A stretch of 64,000 nt of DNA. Origin: Novosphingobium sp. FSW06-99. Lineage in GTDB: Bacteria; Pseudomonadota; Alphaproteobacteria; Sphingomonadales; Sphingomonadaceae. The notes below the pieces were generated by a model. It ran no database searches. It saw only the letters and a program-made list of their open reading frames with translations, and had not been told where the DNA came from. The translations under genes and the position numbers were made by a program. The stretch spans positions 6,782 to 70,781 of the forward strand of contig NZ_KQ954255.1 in the NCBI RefSeq assembly GCF_001519065.1. Direction: 5' to 3'. Shown piece after piece: positions 8,860 to 15,073 of the stretch. Position 1 is the stretch's first letter; the number at the start of each line of letters is the position of its first letter.

Positions 8860-8907
8860 TTTCCTAGATTGACAGGAAAAATCTTTCGGTCTAGGAAAAA
8901 TCCTTCG
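8860..8907. promoter_or_regulatory. Candidate operator: inverted repeat plus direct repeat in a divergent gap
   Basis: TTTCCTAGA at 8860-8868 is the exact inverse of TCTAGGAAA at 8890-8898. In addition AGGAAAAATCTTTCG (8874-8888) is repeated with one change at 8893-8907, a 19-base period. The block is AT-rich against its surroundings and lies midway between the divergent starts at 8829 and 8933. Such layouts are usual for autoregulated LexA/CI-like repressors. The assignment to the adjacent S24 protein is inference. Confidence 0.6.
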
Positions 8908-8932
8908 AAATTGGGGTAAGGACTCGCCAACC

Positions 8933-9601
8933 ATGCCGATGGACCTGCCTGATGACAGCAATGCCCGCACCCGTCTGATGGAGCTGGCGCGCGCGCGCGG
9001 CGTCAGTCTGGCCGCGCTGTCGGCAATGATCGGGCGCAATGCCGCCTATCTGCAGCAATTTGTGCGCAAGGGCAGCCCGCGCAAGCTGGAGGAAAACGAC
9101 CGCCGCGCGCTGGCGATGTTTTTCGGCGTGGACGAAGGCGAACTGGGCGCGGTGGTCGCACCGGGCGTTATGGTGTCGGCGCCGCGCGCGGGGCGGTCGG
9201 AATGGGTCGATATTCCCCGCCTGGCGCTGGGCGCGTCGGCCGGGCCGGGGGCGCTGGCCGCCGACGAGGTGGCCGATGACCGCTTGCGGTTCAGCCAGCG
9301 CTGGTTGCGCACGCTGGGGCTCGATCCCGCGCATCTGTCGGTGATCGAGGTGGCGGGCGATTCAATGGAGCCGACTTTGCGCGATGGCGACGAGATTCTG
9401 GTCGACCGGTCGACCCGTGGCTGGCGCGAGGGCATTCATGTGGTGCGGATCGACGACGTGCTGCTGGTCAAGCGGCTGGCGCAAGGGTCGGCCGGGACGA
9501 TCCGCGTGATCAGCGACAACCCGGCCTATGCCACTGTCGAACGCGTGCTGGGCGATGTGGCGATCGTCGGGCGGGTGGTGTGGAAAGGCGGGCGGATTTG
9601 A
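8933..9601 (+). CDS. XRE/S24 family transcriptional regulator (LexA/CI-like autopeptidase)
   Basis: A 222-residue protein with an N-terminal helix-turn-helix (about 12-65; the LAALSAMIGRNAAYLQQFV segment is the recognition region). The C-terminal S24 peptidase-like domain (about 95-222) has the nucleophile Ser in GDSMEPTL and the partner Lys in LLVKRL. S24 proteins such as LexA, CI and RdgC-type repressors cleave themselves when RecA filaments form, relieving repression. A canonical Ala-Gly cleavage site is not obvious; candidates are in the Ala/Gly-rich stretch ALGASAGPGALAA, about residues 99-111. The divergent unknown gene and the repeats between them suggest a self-contained regulatory pair. 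It is not the housekeeping LexA, which has a different winged helix. GGGGTAAGG lies upstream of the start. Confidence 0.85.
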   Translation: MPMDLPDDSNARTRLMELARARGVSLAALSAMIGRNAAYLQQFVRKGSPRKLEENDRRALAMFFGVDEGELGAVVAPGVMVSAPRAGRSEWVDIPRLALGASAGPGALAADEVADDRLRFSQRWLRTLGLDPAHLSVIEVAGDSMEPTLRDGDEILVDRSTRGWREGIHVVRIDDVLLVKRLAQGSAGTIRVISDNPAYATVERVLGDVAIVGRVVWKGGRI

Positions 9602-9643
9602 GGGGGTTGCGCTTGGGCGGCCATCGCATCATCTTGTAACGCG

Positions 9644-10318
9644 ATGACCGAACCCGCCACTCCGCCCGCGCCGCCGCTGAAAGTGGCGATCATTCCCGTC
9701 ACCCCCTTGCAGCAGAATTGCACGCTGGTGTGGTGCACCAAAACCATGCGCGGCGCGTTCATCGATGCCGGGGGGGATCTGGCGCTGTTGCGTCAGGCGA
9801 TCGCCAAGACCGGGGTGACCATCGAAAAGCTGCTCGTCACCCACGGCCATATCGACCATTGCGGTGCGACCGGCGCCTTTGCGCGCGAACTGGGCGTGCC
9901 GATCGAAGGGCCGGAAGAGGCGGACCGGTTCTGGATCGCCCGACTCGATGAAGATGGCCGCAAATATGGCATCGACGGGCAGGTGTTCGAACCGACGCGC
10001 TGGCTGCACGATGGCGATACCGTCACGATTGGCGAATGCACGCTCGATGTGGTGCACTGTCCGGGCCATACCCCGGGGCACGTGGTGTTTTTCCACGCGG
10101 CGTCGCGTTTTGCCATTGTCGGTGACGTGCTGTTTCAGGGCTCGATCGGGCGCACCGACTTCCCGTTGGGCAATCATCAGCAACTGATCGATTCGATCAC
10201 GCAAAAGCTGTGGCCGCTGGGCAACGACGTGACATTCGTGCCAGGCCATGGCCCGGTCAGCACGTTTGGCCGCGAACGGCAGACCAATTCCTATGTCAGC
10301 GACTATATGCTGGCGTGA
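9644..10318 (+). CDS. MBL-fold metallo-hydrolase (glyoxalase II-like)
   Basis: A 224-residue cytoplasmic metallo-beta-lactamase fold enzyme. It has the metal-binding motif THGHIDHCGA (His67, His69, Asp71, His72), a later His in CPGHTPGHVVF and an Asp in VGDVLF. The C-terminal FVPGHGP supplies the last His. The size and the GSIGRTDFP segment match the YcbL-type group of small glyoxalase II-like hydrolases that act on thioesters. The exact substrate is not known. It follows the S24 regulator by 42 bases on the same strand and faces the MAPEG gene across a short palindrome. Confidence 0.85.
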   Translation: MTEPATPPAPPLKVAIIPVTPLQQNCTLVWCTKTMRGAFIDAGGDLALLRQAIAKTGVTIEKLLVTHGHIDHCGATGAFARELGVPIEGPEEADRFWIARLDEDGRKYGIDGQVFEPTRWLHDGDTVTIGECTLDVVHCPGHTPGHVVFFHAASRFAIVGDVLFQGSIGRTDFPLGNHQQLIDSITQKLWPLGNDVTFVPGHGPVSTFGRERQTNSYVSDYMLA

Positions 10319-10342
10319 TCCCGCCCCGTTGCCGGGGAGGGA
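10319..10342. repeat. Small palindrome after the MBL hydrolase gene
   Basis: TCCCGCCCC at 10319-10327 pairs with GGGGAGGGA at 10334-10342 with one mismatch. It starts directly after the stop codon and sits between two convergent genes. It belongs with the other TCCTCCCC-type palindromes of this window. Confidence 0.5.
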
Positions 10343-10348
10343 TGGGCC

Positions 10349-10738
10349 TTACATATCAAGTGCGATGGTGGCGGCCCAGATGCCCAGGCCGATCAGGCTG
10401 ACCATGGTGATCAGCGTGCCGACCGAGCGGCCTGCCTTGAACACCCCGCCATCCATGCCCACGCCATGCGCGATCCGGCCCAGCGCATAGAGCGCGGCCA
10501 CCCCGGCCAGCCAGAGGTTGCCCGGCCGCGACAGTTCGATCACCGCGATCATGATCAGCATGATCGGAGTGTTCTCGATGAAATTGGCTTGCGCGCGCAT
10601 ACGACGGATCAGTTCGTCGTCGCCGCCGTCGCCCACCGAGATCTTCTTGGCAGAGCGCACCATGCCGATGCGCATGGTCAACCATATGTTGGTAAAGGCG
10701 GCGGCCGCGACCGACGCCAGGCTGATGGGCAGATACAT
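10349..10738 (-). CDS. MAPEG family membrane protein
   Basis: A 129-residue integral membrane protein with four predicted membrane helices (about 2-22, 55-72, 76-95, 107-127). It has the ERAQANFxEN-like signature of the MAPEG superfamily, seen here as MRAQANFIENTP (about 46-57). Eukaryotic MAPEG members act in eicosanoid and glutathione metabolism; the role of the bacterial proteins is mostly undefined. The start at 10738 is chosen because AGGAG lies about 12 bases upstream and the homologous region begins there; the frame stays open further upstream. The gene is convergent with the MBL hydrolase and divergent from rpmF. Confidence 0.82.
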   Translation of the reverse strand: MYLPISLASVAAAAFTNIWLTMRIGMVRSAKKISVGDGGDDELIRRMRAQANFIENTPIMLIMIAVIELSRPGNLWLAGVAALYALGRIAHGVGMDGGVFKAGRSVGTLITMVSLIGLGIWAATIALDM

Positions 10739-10805
10739 CCTCTCGTGAACTCCTGTGGTGGCCGGGTTGTTTTTTTGGCCCGACGCATGGCTAGCCCAGC
10801 ATGGC

Positions 10806-10833
10806 TTGCAAATCATCCGAAAATGCGTATAGG
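10806..10833 (+). promoter_or_regulatory. Possible sigma-70-type promoter for rpmF
   Basis: TTGCAA at 10806-10811 and TATAGG at 10828-10833 are separated by 16 bases. They lie about 155 bases upstream of rpmF in the 250-base gap between the MAPEG gene and rpmF. This is a motif match only; nothing else was recognised in this gap. Confidence 0.3.
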
Positions 10834-10988
10834 CGCCCCTTCGCCCGCGAGCGGCAAGTTTCGTCCAGCCCCATCCCTGGTCTTGTGCATGTTGCATGCA
10901 TGATGCGCCTTTGGGGGTTGTCTGGTCGCAGGTTCTTGCCTATCGCGCCCGTGACACAGACATCAGATTATCAGGAACAGGTGCCGAA

Positions 10989-11168
10989 ATGGCCGTCCCA
11001 AAACGCAAAACATCGCCTTCTCGTCGTGGCATGCGCCGTAGCCACGATGCGCTGAAACCCGAAGCATTCCATGAATGCTCGAACTGCGGTGAACTGAAGC
11101 GTCCGCACATGCTGTGCAACGCTTGCGGCCATTACAACGGTCGCGAAGTGATCGCAGTCGGTAGCTGA
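10989..11168 (+). CDS. rpmF: 50S ribosomal protein L32
   Basis: A 59-residue basic protein beginning [22 protein letters not shown], the standard L32 N-terminus. A zinc-ribbon-like set of four cysteines (CSNCGELK...HMLCNACG) classes it as a C+ form of L32. It is part of the large ribosomal subunit near the peptidyl-transferase exit region. The gene is followed by plsX, fabH, ihfA and a merR-type gene, an order common in alphaproteobacteria that links ribosome and membrane lipid synthesis. The ATG at 10989 is fixed by the conserved N-terminus. Confidence 0.97.
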   Translation: MAVPKRKTSPSRRGMRRSHDALKPEAFHECSNCGELKRPHMLCNACGHYNGREVIAVGS

Positions 11169-11334
11169 ATTGAGGCATCGCGCGCCGGATCGCCAAGGCG
11201 AATCAGCGCGTGCATGACCGGGCCACGACACCACCGGTAACCGGTGCATGGCGTCGGGCCCGGCCGCGGCTGGCCCGATATTTTGCGGGCAGTGCGCGGG
11301 AAACAGCAAACGCGCAAAAGGGGACCACCACACC

Positions 11335-12426
11335 ATGATGCTGCCGCGTATCGCAATCGACGCGATGGGCGGTGACGAAGGCGTGCGTGTGATGGTTGCC
11401 GGCGCCGCGCTCGCGCAGACGCGCAACCCCCAGCTCAATTTTCTGATGGTTGGCGACGAGGCGCAAGTCACCGCCGCCATTGCCGCCCATCCCGGCCTCG
11501 CCGCGTGTTGCGAAGTGCGCCACGCGCCCGACGTGGTCGCGGGCGACGAACGCCCGACTCAGGCATTGCGCCGGGCCCGCACGACATCGATGGGCCTGGC
11601 GATCGACGCGGTCAAACAGGGCGATGCCGGCGCCGCGGTCAGCGCGGGCAACACCGGCGCGCTGATGGCGATGGCCAAGCTGTCGTTGCGCATGCTGCCG
11701 GGTATCGACCGCCCCGCGCTGGCTGCGCTGCTGCCGACCTTGGGCGATCACGATCTGGTCATGCTCGACCTTGGCGCCAACACCGCCTGCGATGCGCGCA
11801 ATCTGGTGCAATTTGCGATCATGGGCGCGGCCTATGCGCGGATCGTCAACGGGTTGGCCAGCCCGCGCGTGCGGCTGCTCAACATCGGCAGCGAAGAAAC
11901 CAAGGGCACCGACGATTTGCGCGATGCCGCCGCCATGCTCAAACAGGCCGGTGGCGCGCTGGCGTTCACCTTCGACGGCTTTACCGAGGCCGACAAGCTG
12001 AGCCGGGGCGATGTCGATGTGGTCGTCACCGACGGCTTTTCCGGCAATATCGCGTTGAAGGCGATGGAGGGGGCGGCTCGCTTTGTCGCCGATCTGCTGC
12101 GGCGCAGCTTTTCCAGTTCGCTGCGGTCGAAATTCGGCTTTCTGATTTCGCGCCCGGCCACGCAATTGCTGCGCGACCATCTCGACCCCAACAACCACAA
12201 CGGCGCGCTGTTTGTCGGGCTCAACGGCGTTGTCGTCAAAAGTCACGGTGGCGCCACGGCGCTGGGCGTGGCGCATGCCATCGAGATCACTGCCCGCCTG
12301 CTGGAGGAAAATCTGACCACGCGTATTGCTGCCGACCTTGCCGATGTCGGTACCGAAACGATCCAGCAACCCGTGCGAAGCGGCTTGCGTGGTTCCGACC
12401 AGCCCGCCACGGAGCATAAGTCATGA
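11335..12426 (+). CDS. plsX: Phosphate acyltransferase PlsX
   Basis: PlsX converts acyl-ACP and phosphate to acyl-phosphate, the donor for PlsY in the first step of phospholipid synthesis; it acts at the cytoplasmic face of the membrane. The 363-residue product starts [16 protein letters not shown], the family N-terminal signature. It contains SAGNTGALM (about 105-113), the LDLGAN segment and the [10 protein letters not shown] motif. Tandem ATGs at 11335 and 11338 make the first residue uncertain; AAAGGGG lies about 13 bases upstream. The stop overlaps the fabH start by 4 bases, so the two are translationally coupled. Confidence 0.96.
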   Translation: MMLPRIAIDAMGGDEGVRVMVAGAALAQTRNPQLNFLMVGDEAQVTAAIAAHPGLAACCEVRHAPDVVAGDERPTQALRRARTTSMGLAIDAVKQGDAGAAVSAGNTGALMAMAKLSLRMLPGIDRPALAALLPTLGDHDLVMLDLGANTACDARNLVQFAIMGAAYARIVNGLASPRVRLLNIGSEETKGTDDLRDAAAMLKQAGGALAFTFDGFTEADKLSRGDVDVVVTDGFSGNIALKAMEGAARFVADLLRRSFSSSLRSKFGFLISRPATQLLRDHLDPNNHNGALFVGLNGVVVKSHGGATALGVAHAIEITARLLEENLTTRIAADLADVGTETIQQPVRSGLRGSDQPATEHKS

Positions 12427-13409
12427 CCGCGGCAGTGCGTCGGTCGGTCATTCGCGGCAGCGGATCGGCCCTGCCCGAACGGTGCGTCACCAACGCCGAA
12501 ATGGCGACGATGGTCGACACCACCGACGAATGGATTGTCGAGCGCACGGGCATTCGCGCGCGCTATCTGGCGGGCGAGGGGGAAACCACCGGTTCGCTGG
12601 CCACGCTGGCCGCGCGCCGTGCGCTCGATGCGGCGGGCTGGGATGCGGCGTCGATCGATTGCATCGTGCTGGCGACCGCCACGCCCGACCAGACTTTTCC
12701 CGCGACGGCGACCATCGTGCAGAACAATCTGGGCTGTCGCGGGGGGATCGCGTTTGATCTGGCGGCGGTCTGTTCGGGCTTTCTCTATGCGCTGACAACG
12801 GCCGATGCGCTGCTGCGTGCGGGCAATGTCCGTCGCGCGCTGGTGATCGGCGCCGAAACGTTCAGCCGTATCCTCGATTGGGAAGACCGCACGACTTGCG
12901 TGCTGTTCGGCGACGGGGCCGGGGCGGTTGTGCTCGAAGCGGTCGAGGTCGACCCTGCCGATCCGCTTGCGCCGGGTATCATCGCCAGCCGCCTGCATGC
13001 CGATGGCGCCTATAACGATTTGCTCTATGTCGATGGCGGGCCGTCGACCACGCAGACCGTGGGCAAATTGCGCATGAAGGGCCGCGAGGTGTTCCGTCAT
13101 GCGGTGGTCAACCTGGCGGGCGTGCTGGAAGAAGTGCTGGCCGAGGCAGGGCTGACCGCGACGCAGATCGACTGGGTGGTGCCGCATCAGGCCAATTTGC
13201 GCATTCTCGACGCGACTGCGCGCAAATTGTCGTTGCCGTCGGAAAAAGTGATCGTGACCGTCGACCATCACGCCAACACCAGCGCCGCATCGGTGCCGCT
13301 CGCCTTTGACGAGGCCGTGCGCGACGGGCGAATCAAACCGGGTGACCTGGTGATGTTCGAAGCGATGGGCGGTGGCTTCACCTGGGGTGCCGCGCTCGCG
13401 CGAATCTGA
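12423..13409 (+). CDS. fabH: Beta-ketoacyl-ACP synthase III
   Basis: FabH condenses acetyl-CoA (or another acyl-CoA primer) with malonyl-ACP to start fatty acid synthesis. The 328-residue protein has the complete catalytic triad: Cys117 in AAVCSGF, His255 in PHQANLR and Asn285 in HHANTSAAS. The N-terminal [15 protein letters not shown] is typical. It sits in the plsX-fabH coupled pair and is followed after 143 bases by ihfA. Confidence 0.97.
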   Translation: MTAAVRRSVIRGSGSALPERCVTNAEMATMVDTTDEWIVERTGIRARYLAGEGETTGSLATLAARRALDAAGWDAASIDCIVLATATPDQTFPATATIVQNNLGCRGGIAFDLAAVCSGFLYALTTADALLRAGNVRRALVIGAETFSRILDWEDRTTCVLFGDGAGAVVLEAVEVDPADPLAPGIIASRLHADGAYNDLLYVDGGPSTTQTVGKLRMKGREVFRHAVVNLAGVLEEVLAEAGLTATQIDWVVPHQANLRILDATARKLSLPSEKVIVTVDHHANTSAASVPLAFDEAVRDGRIKPGDLVMFEAMGGGFTWGAALARI

Positions 13410-13480
13410 GACTTAGACCAAAGTCGGCTTGCCGGACCCCGCCAGCGCCCCAAAATGGCCCATATAAATCCCGTAACGCA

Positions 13481-13508
13481 TTGCGTTGGGACGAAAACCC
13501 GTTATCTT
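13481..13508 (+). promoter_or_regulatory. Possible promoter for ihfA
   Basis: TTGCGT at 13481-13486 and TATCTT at 13503-13508, spaced by 16 bases, lie 45 bases upstream of the ihfA start. This is a weak motif match. It suggests that ihfA and the merR-type gene can be transcribed apart from rpmF-plsX-fabH. Confidence 0.25.
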
Positions 13509-13552
13509 TGCAGATGGGTAGTGGGCAATTGTTTCAATTGGGGGAAAATAAG

Positions 13553-13852
13553 ATGCGTTCTGTTGGCACTTTGACGCGGGCGGATCTCGCGGAAAGCATC
13601 AATCGCCGTGTCGGATTGTCGCGTGCTGAATCGCTCGAAATGGTCGAGTCCATTCTCAACCATGTCTGCGATGCCCTGGCAGAGGGTGAAAATGTCAAGA
13701 TTTCGGGCTTTGGCACATTTCTGCTGCGCGACAAGGCAGAGCGGATCGGTCGCAACCCCAAGACCGGGGTCGAGGTGCCGATCACACCGCGCCGCGTGCT
13801 GACGTTTCGCGCCAGCCAGATGCTGAAGGACCGCATCTGCGCGGGCGATTGA
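13553..13852 (+). CDS. ihfA: Integration host factor subunit alpha
   Basis: IHF alpha pairs with IHF beta to bend DNA in replication, recombination and sigma-54 transcription. The 99-residue product shows the whole HU/IHF fold. [10 protein letters not shown] lies at the N-terminus. The body has [24 protein letters not shown] and the arm carries [16 protein letters not shown]. The RIGRNPKTG motif and the arm proline are those of IHF alpha rather than HU. The ATG at 13553 is preceded by GGGGAAAATAAG. The merR-type gene begins 10 bases after the stop. Confidence 0.95.
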   Translation: MRSVGTLTRADLAESINRRVGLSRAESLEMVESILNHVCDALAEGENVKISGFGTFLLRDKAERIGRNPKTGVEVPITPRRVLTFRASQMLKDRICAGD

Positions 13853-13862
13853 GCCTTTGGCA

Positions 13863-14429
13863 GTGAGCGGGACATCCCCCGCCACGCCAAAACCCGGGCG
13901 GACACCCCGGGTGCGCAACGGTTTGGCCACAAAACGCGCACCGGCGATACGCGATGACAATGCCCTGTTTCGGGACGGGGACTTGTTTCGCGACGGCAAG
14001 GAAGCCGACGCGTTGCGGACCATTGGCGAAGTGGCTCAGGCGCTCGGGCTGCGCCAGCATGTCCTGCGATATTGGGAAGACCAATTCCCCATGTTGCGGC
14101 CGCTGACGCGCGCGGGCGGACGACGCTATTACCGTCCCGAGGATATCCGGCTGGTGATCGATATCGACCGCTTGCTGCACCGCGAGGGCTATACCATTCG
14201 CGGTGCGCGCCGGGCGCTCGACCGTCCGCCGGTGCGGCGAGTGGTCGCCGCGCCAGCACGCGAATCGCACGCGCCGCTGATCGATGCGATCAATCGCCAG
14301 ACTGCGGTGGCCGCAGGCGCAGACCGCGATGCCGATCCCGAGCAGACGCTGGTGGCCGCGCTGAGCGTGTTGCGCCAGCATCTTGAAGCGATCCGCAACC
14401 GGCTGGCGCGCGAATTGGCTAGCACTTAG
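13863..14429 (+). CDS. MerR family transcriptional regulator
   Basis: A cytoplasmic DNA-binding protein of about 188 residues. After a basic 50-residue N-terminal tail comes a MerR winged helix (about 50-120): LRTIGEVAQALGLRQHVLRYWEDQFP, then RAGGRRYYRPEDI. The C-terminal part (about 150-188) is a short coiled coil of the kind used for dimerisation. Metal-binding cysteines of the MerR/CueR type are absent. This regulator regularly follows ihfA in alphaproteobacteria; its targets are unclear to me. GTG 13863 is used, but TTG 13857 is also possible, and no strong Shine-Dalgarno decides it. Two palindromes follow the stop. Confidence 0.88.
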   Translation: MSGTSPATPKPGRTPRVRNGLATKRAPAIRDDNALFRDGDLFRDGKEADALRTIGEVAQALGLRQHVLRYWEDQFPMLRPLTRAGGRRYYRPEDIRLVIDIDRLLHREGYTIRGARRALDRPPVRRVVAAPARESHAPLIDAINRQTAVAAGADRDADPEQTLVAALSVLRQHLEAIRNRLARELAST

Positions 14430-14475
14430 AGCATCGTGCAAAAAGTGGGTACCGGTTTTTTGCAATAAACGATGT
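14430..14475. repeat. Compound palindromic repeat with GGTACC centre
   Basis: GCAAAAAGTGGGTACCGGTTTTTTGC forms a near-perfect palindrome around GGTACC. It is enclosed by CATCGT (from 14432) and ACGATG (ending at 14474), so an outer stem can also form. It resembles dispersed palindromic elements known from alphaproteobacteria. Because it sits between convergent genes and carries a T-run, it may also end transcription of the merR-type gene. Confidence 0.6.
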
Positions 14476-14489
14476 GAAAACAAAGACTC

Positions 14490-14531
14490 CTAAAGCATAC
14501 TGCGTTTCAGATTAAACGCAGTATGCTTTAG
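14490..14531. terminator. Perfect 18-bp hairpin between convergent genes, overlapping the sixA stop codon
   Basis: Arm 14490-14507 is the exact reverse complement of 14514-14531, with a 6-base loop. The sixA stop codon (complement of 14528-14530) lies inside the second arm. It probably works as a bidirectional terminator or mRNA end, together with the palindrome just before it. Confidence 0.6.
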
Positions 14532-15073
14532 CCGGGCAATTCCGGGCCCAAAGTCGGATCGAGATCGCGCGGCCTGACCAGTTCGGTCAGGCGCGCACAA
14601 CCGATATCGATATCCGCCCAGCGATCGATTGCGCATTCGAGCACGGCAAACGTCGCGGTCGGAAATTTCTGTTCGACCAGCGTGCGCAAGGGGCTGGTGC
14701 CGTCTTCGGGCACAAGGTCGAAAATCAGGTCTTCCAGGCCCGGATTGTGGCCGACCATCAGCAGGCTGGCGGGATCGCCATCGATATCGCGCAACAAGTC
14801 GATCAACGTGGCCGAACTGGCCAGATAGATGCGCCGGTCCCATTCGATCGGCAGGGTGCGGCACCACGCGCGGCTGGCAATCTCGATGGTTTCGGTCACG
14901 CGCACGGCGGGCGAGGCGATCACCCGGTCGAATCGCCGCCCGCTGGCGCACACATGGCGGCCCATCGCGGCGGCCCCGCGTTGGCCGCGCGCGTTGAGCG
15001 GGCGATCAAAATCGCGTGCACGCGCATCGGACCAGTCGGACTTGGCGTGGCGAAACAGGCAAAGCGTCTTCAC
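14528..15073 (-). CDS. sixA: Phosphohistidine phosphatase SixA-like (histidine phosphatase family)
   Basis: A 181-residue enzyme of the histidine phosphatase superfamily. The RHAKSDW motif contains the phospho-accepting His9, MVGHNPGLEDL supplies the second catalytic His, and a conserved Arg lies in DRVIASPAVRVTET. SixA removes phosphate from histidine phosphotransfer domains or phosphotransferase proteins; the partner here is unknown. The gene overlaps the end of the upstream helicase gene by 4 bases and is probably translated from the same mRNA. Confidence 0.85.
   Translation of the reverse strand: MKTLCLFRHAKSDWSDARARDFDRPLNARGQRGAAAMGRHVCASGRRFDRVIASPAVRVTETIEIASRAWCRTLPIEWDRRIYLASSATLIDLLRDIDGDPASLLMVGHNPGLEDLIFDLVPEDGTSPLRTLVEQKFPTATFAVLECAIDRWADIDIGCARLTELVRPRDLDPTLGPELPG

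Noticed and set aside
8830-9039. N-terminal extension of the unknown gene to 9039
   Set aside because: It would run through the repeat-rich gap and into the regulator gene, is rich in Arg/Ser, and has a weaker start than 8829.
8933-9601. The S24 regulator as the housekeeping LexA
   Set aside because: The N-terminus is an XRE-type helix-turn-helix and not the LexA winged helix, and no SOS gene other than the unknown divergent gene is adjacent.
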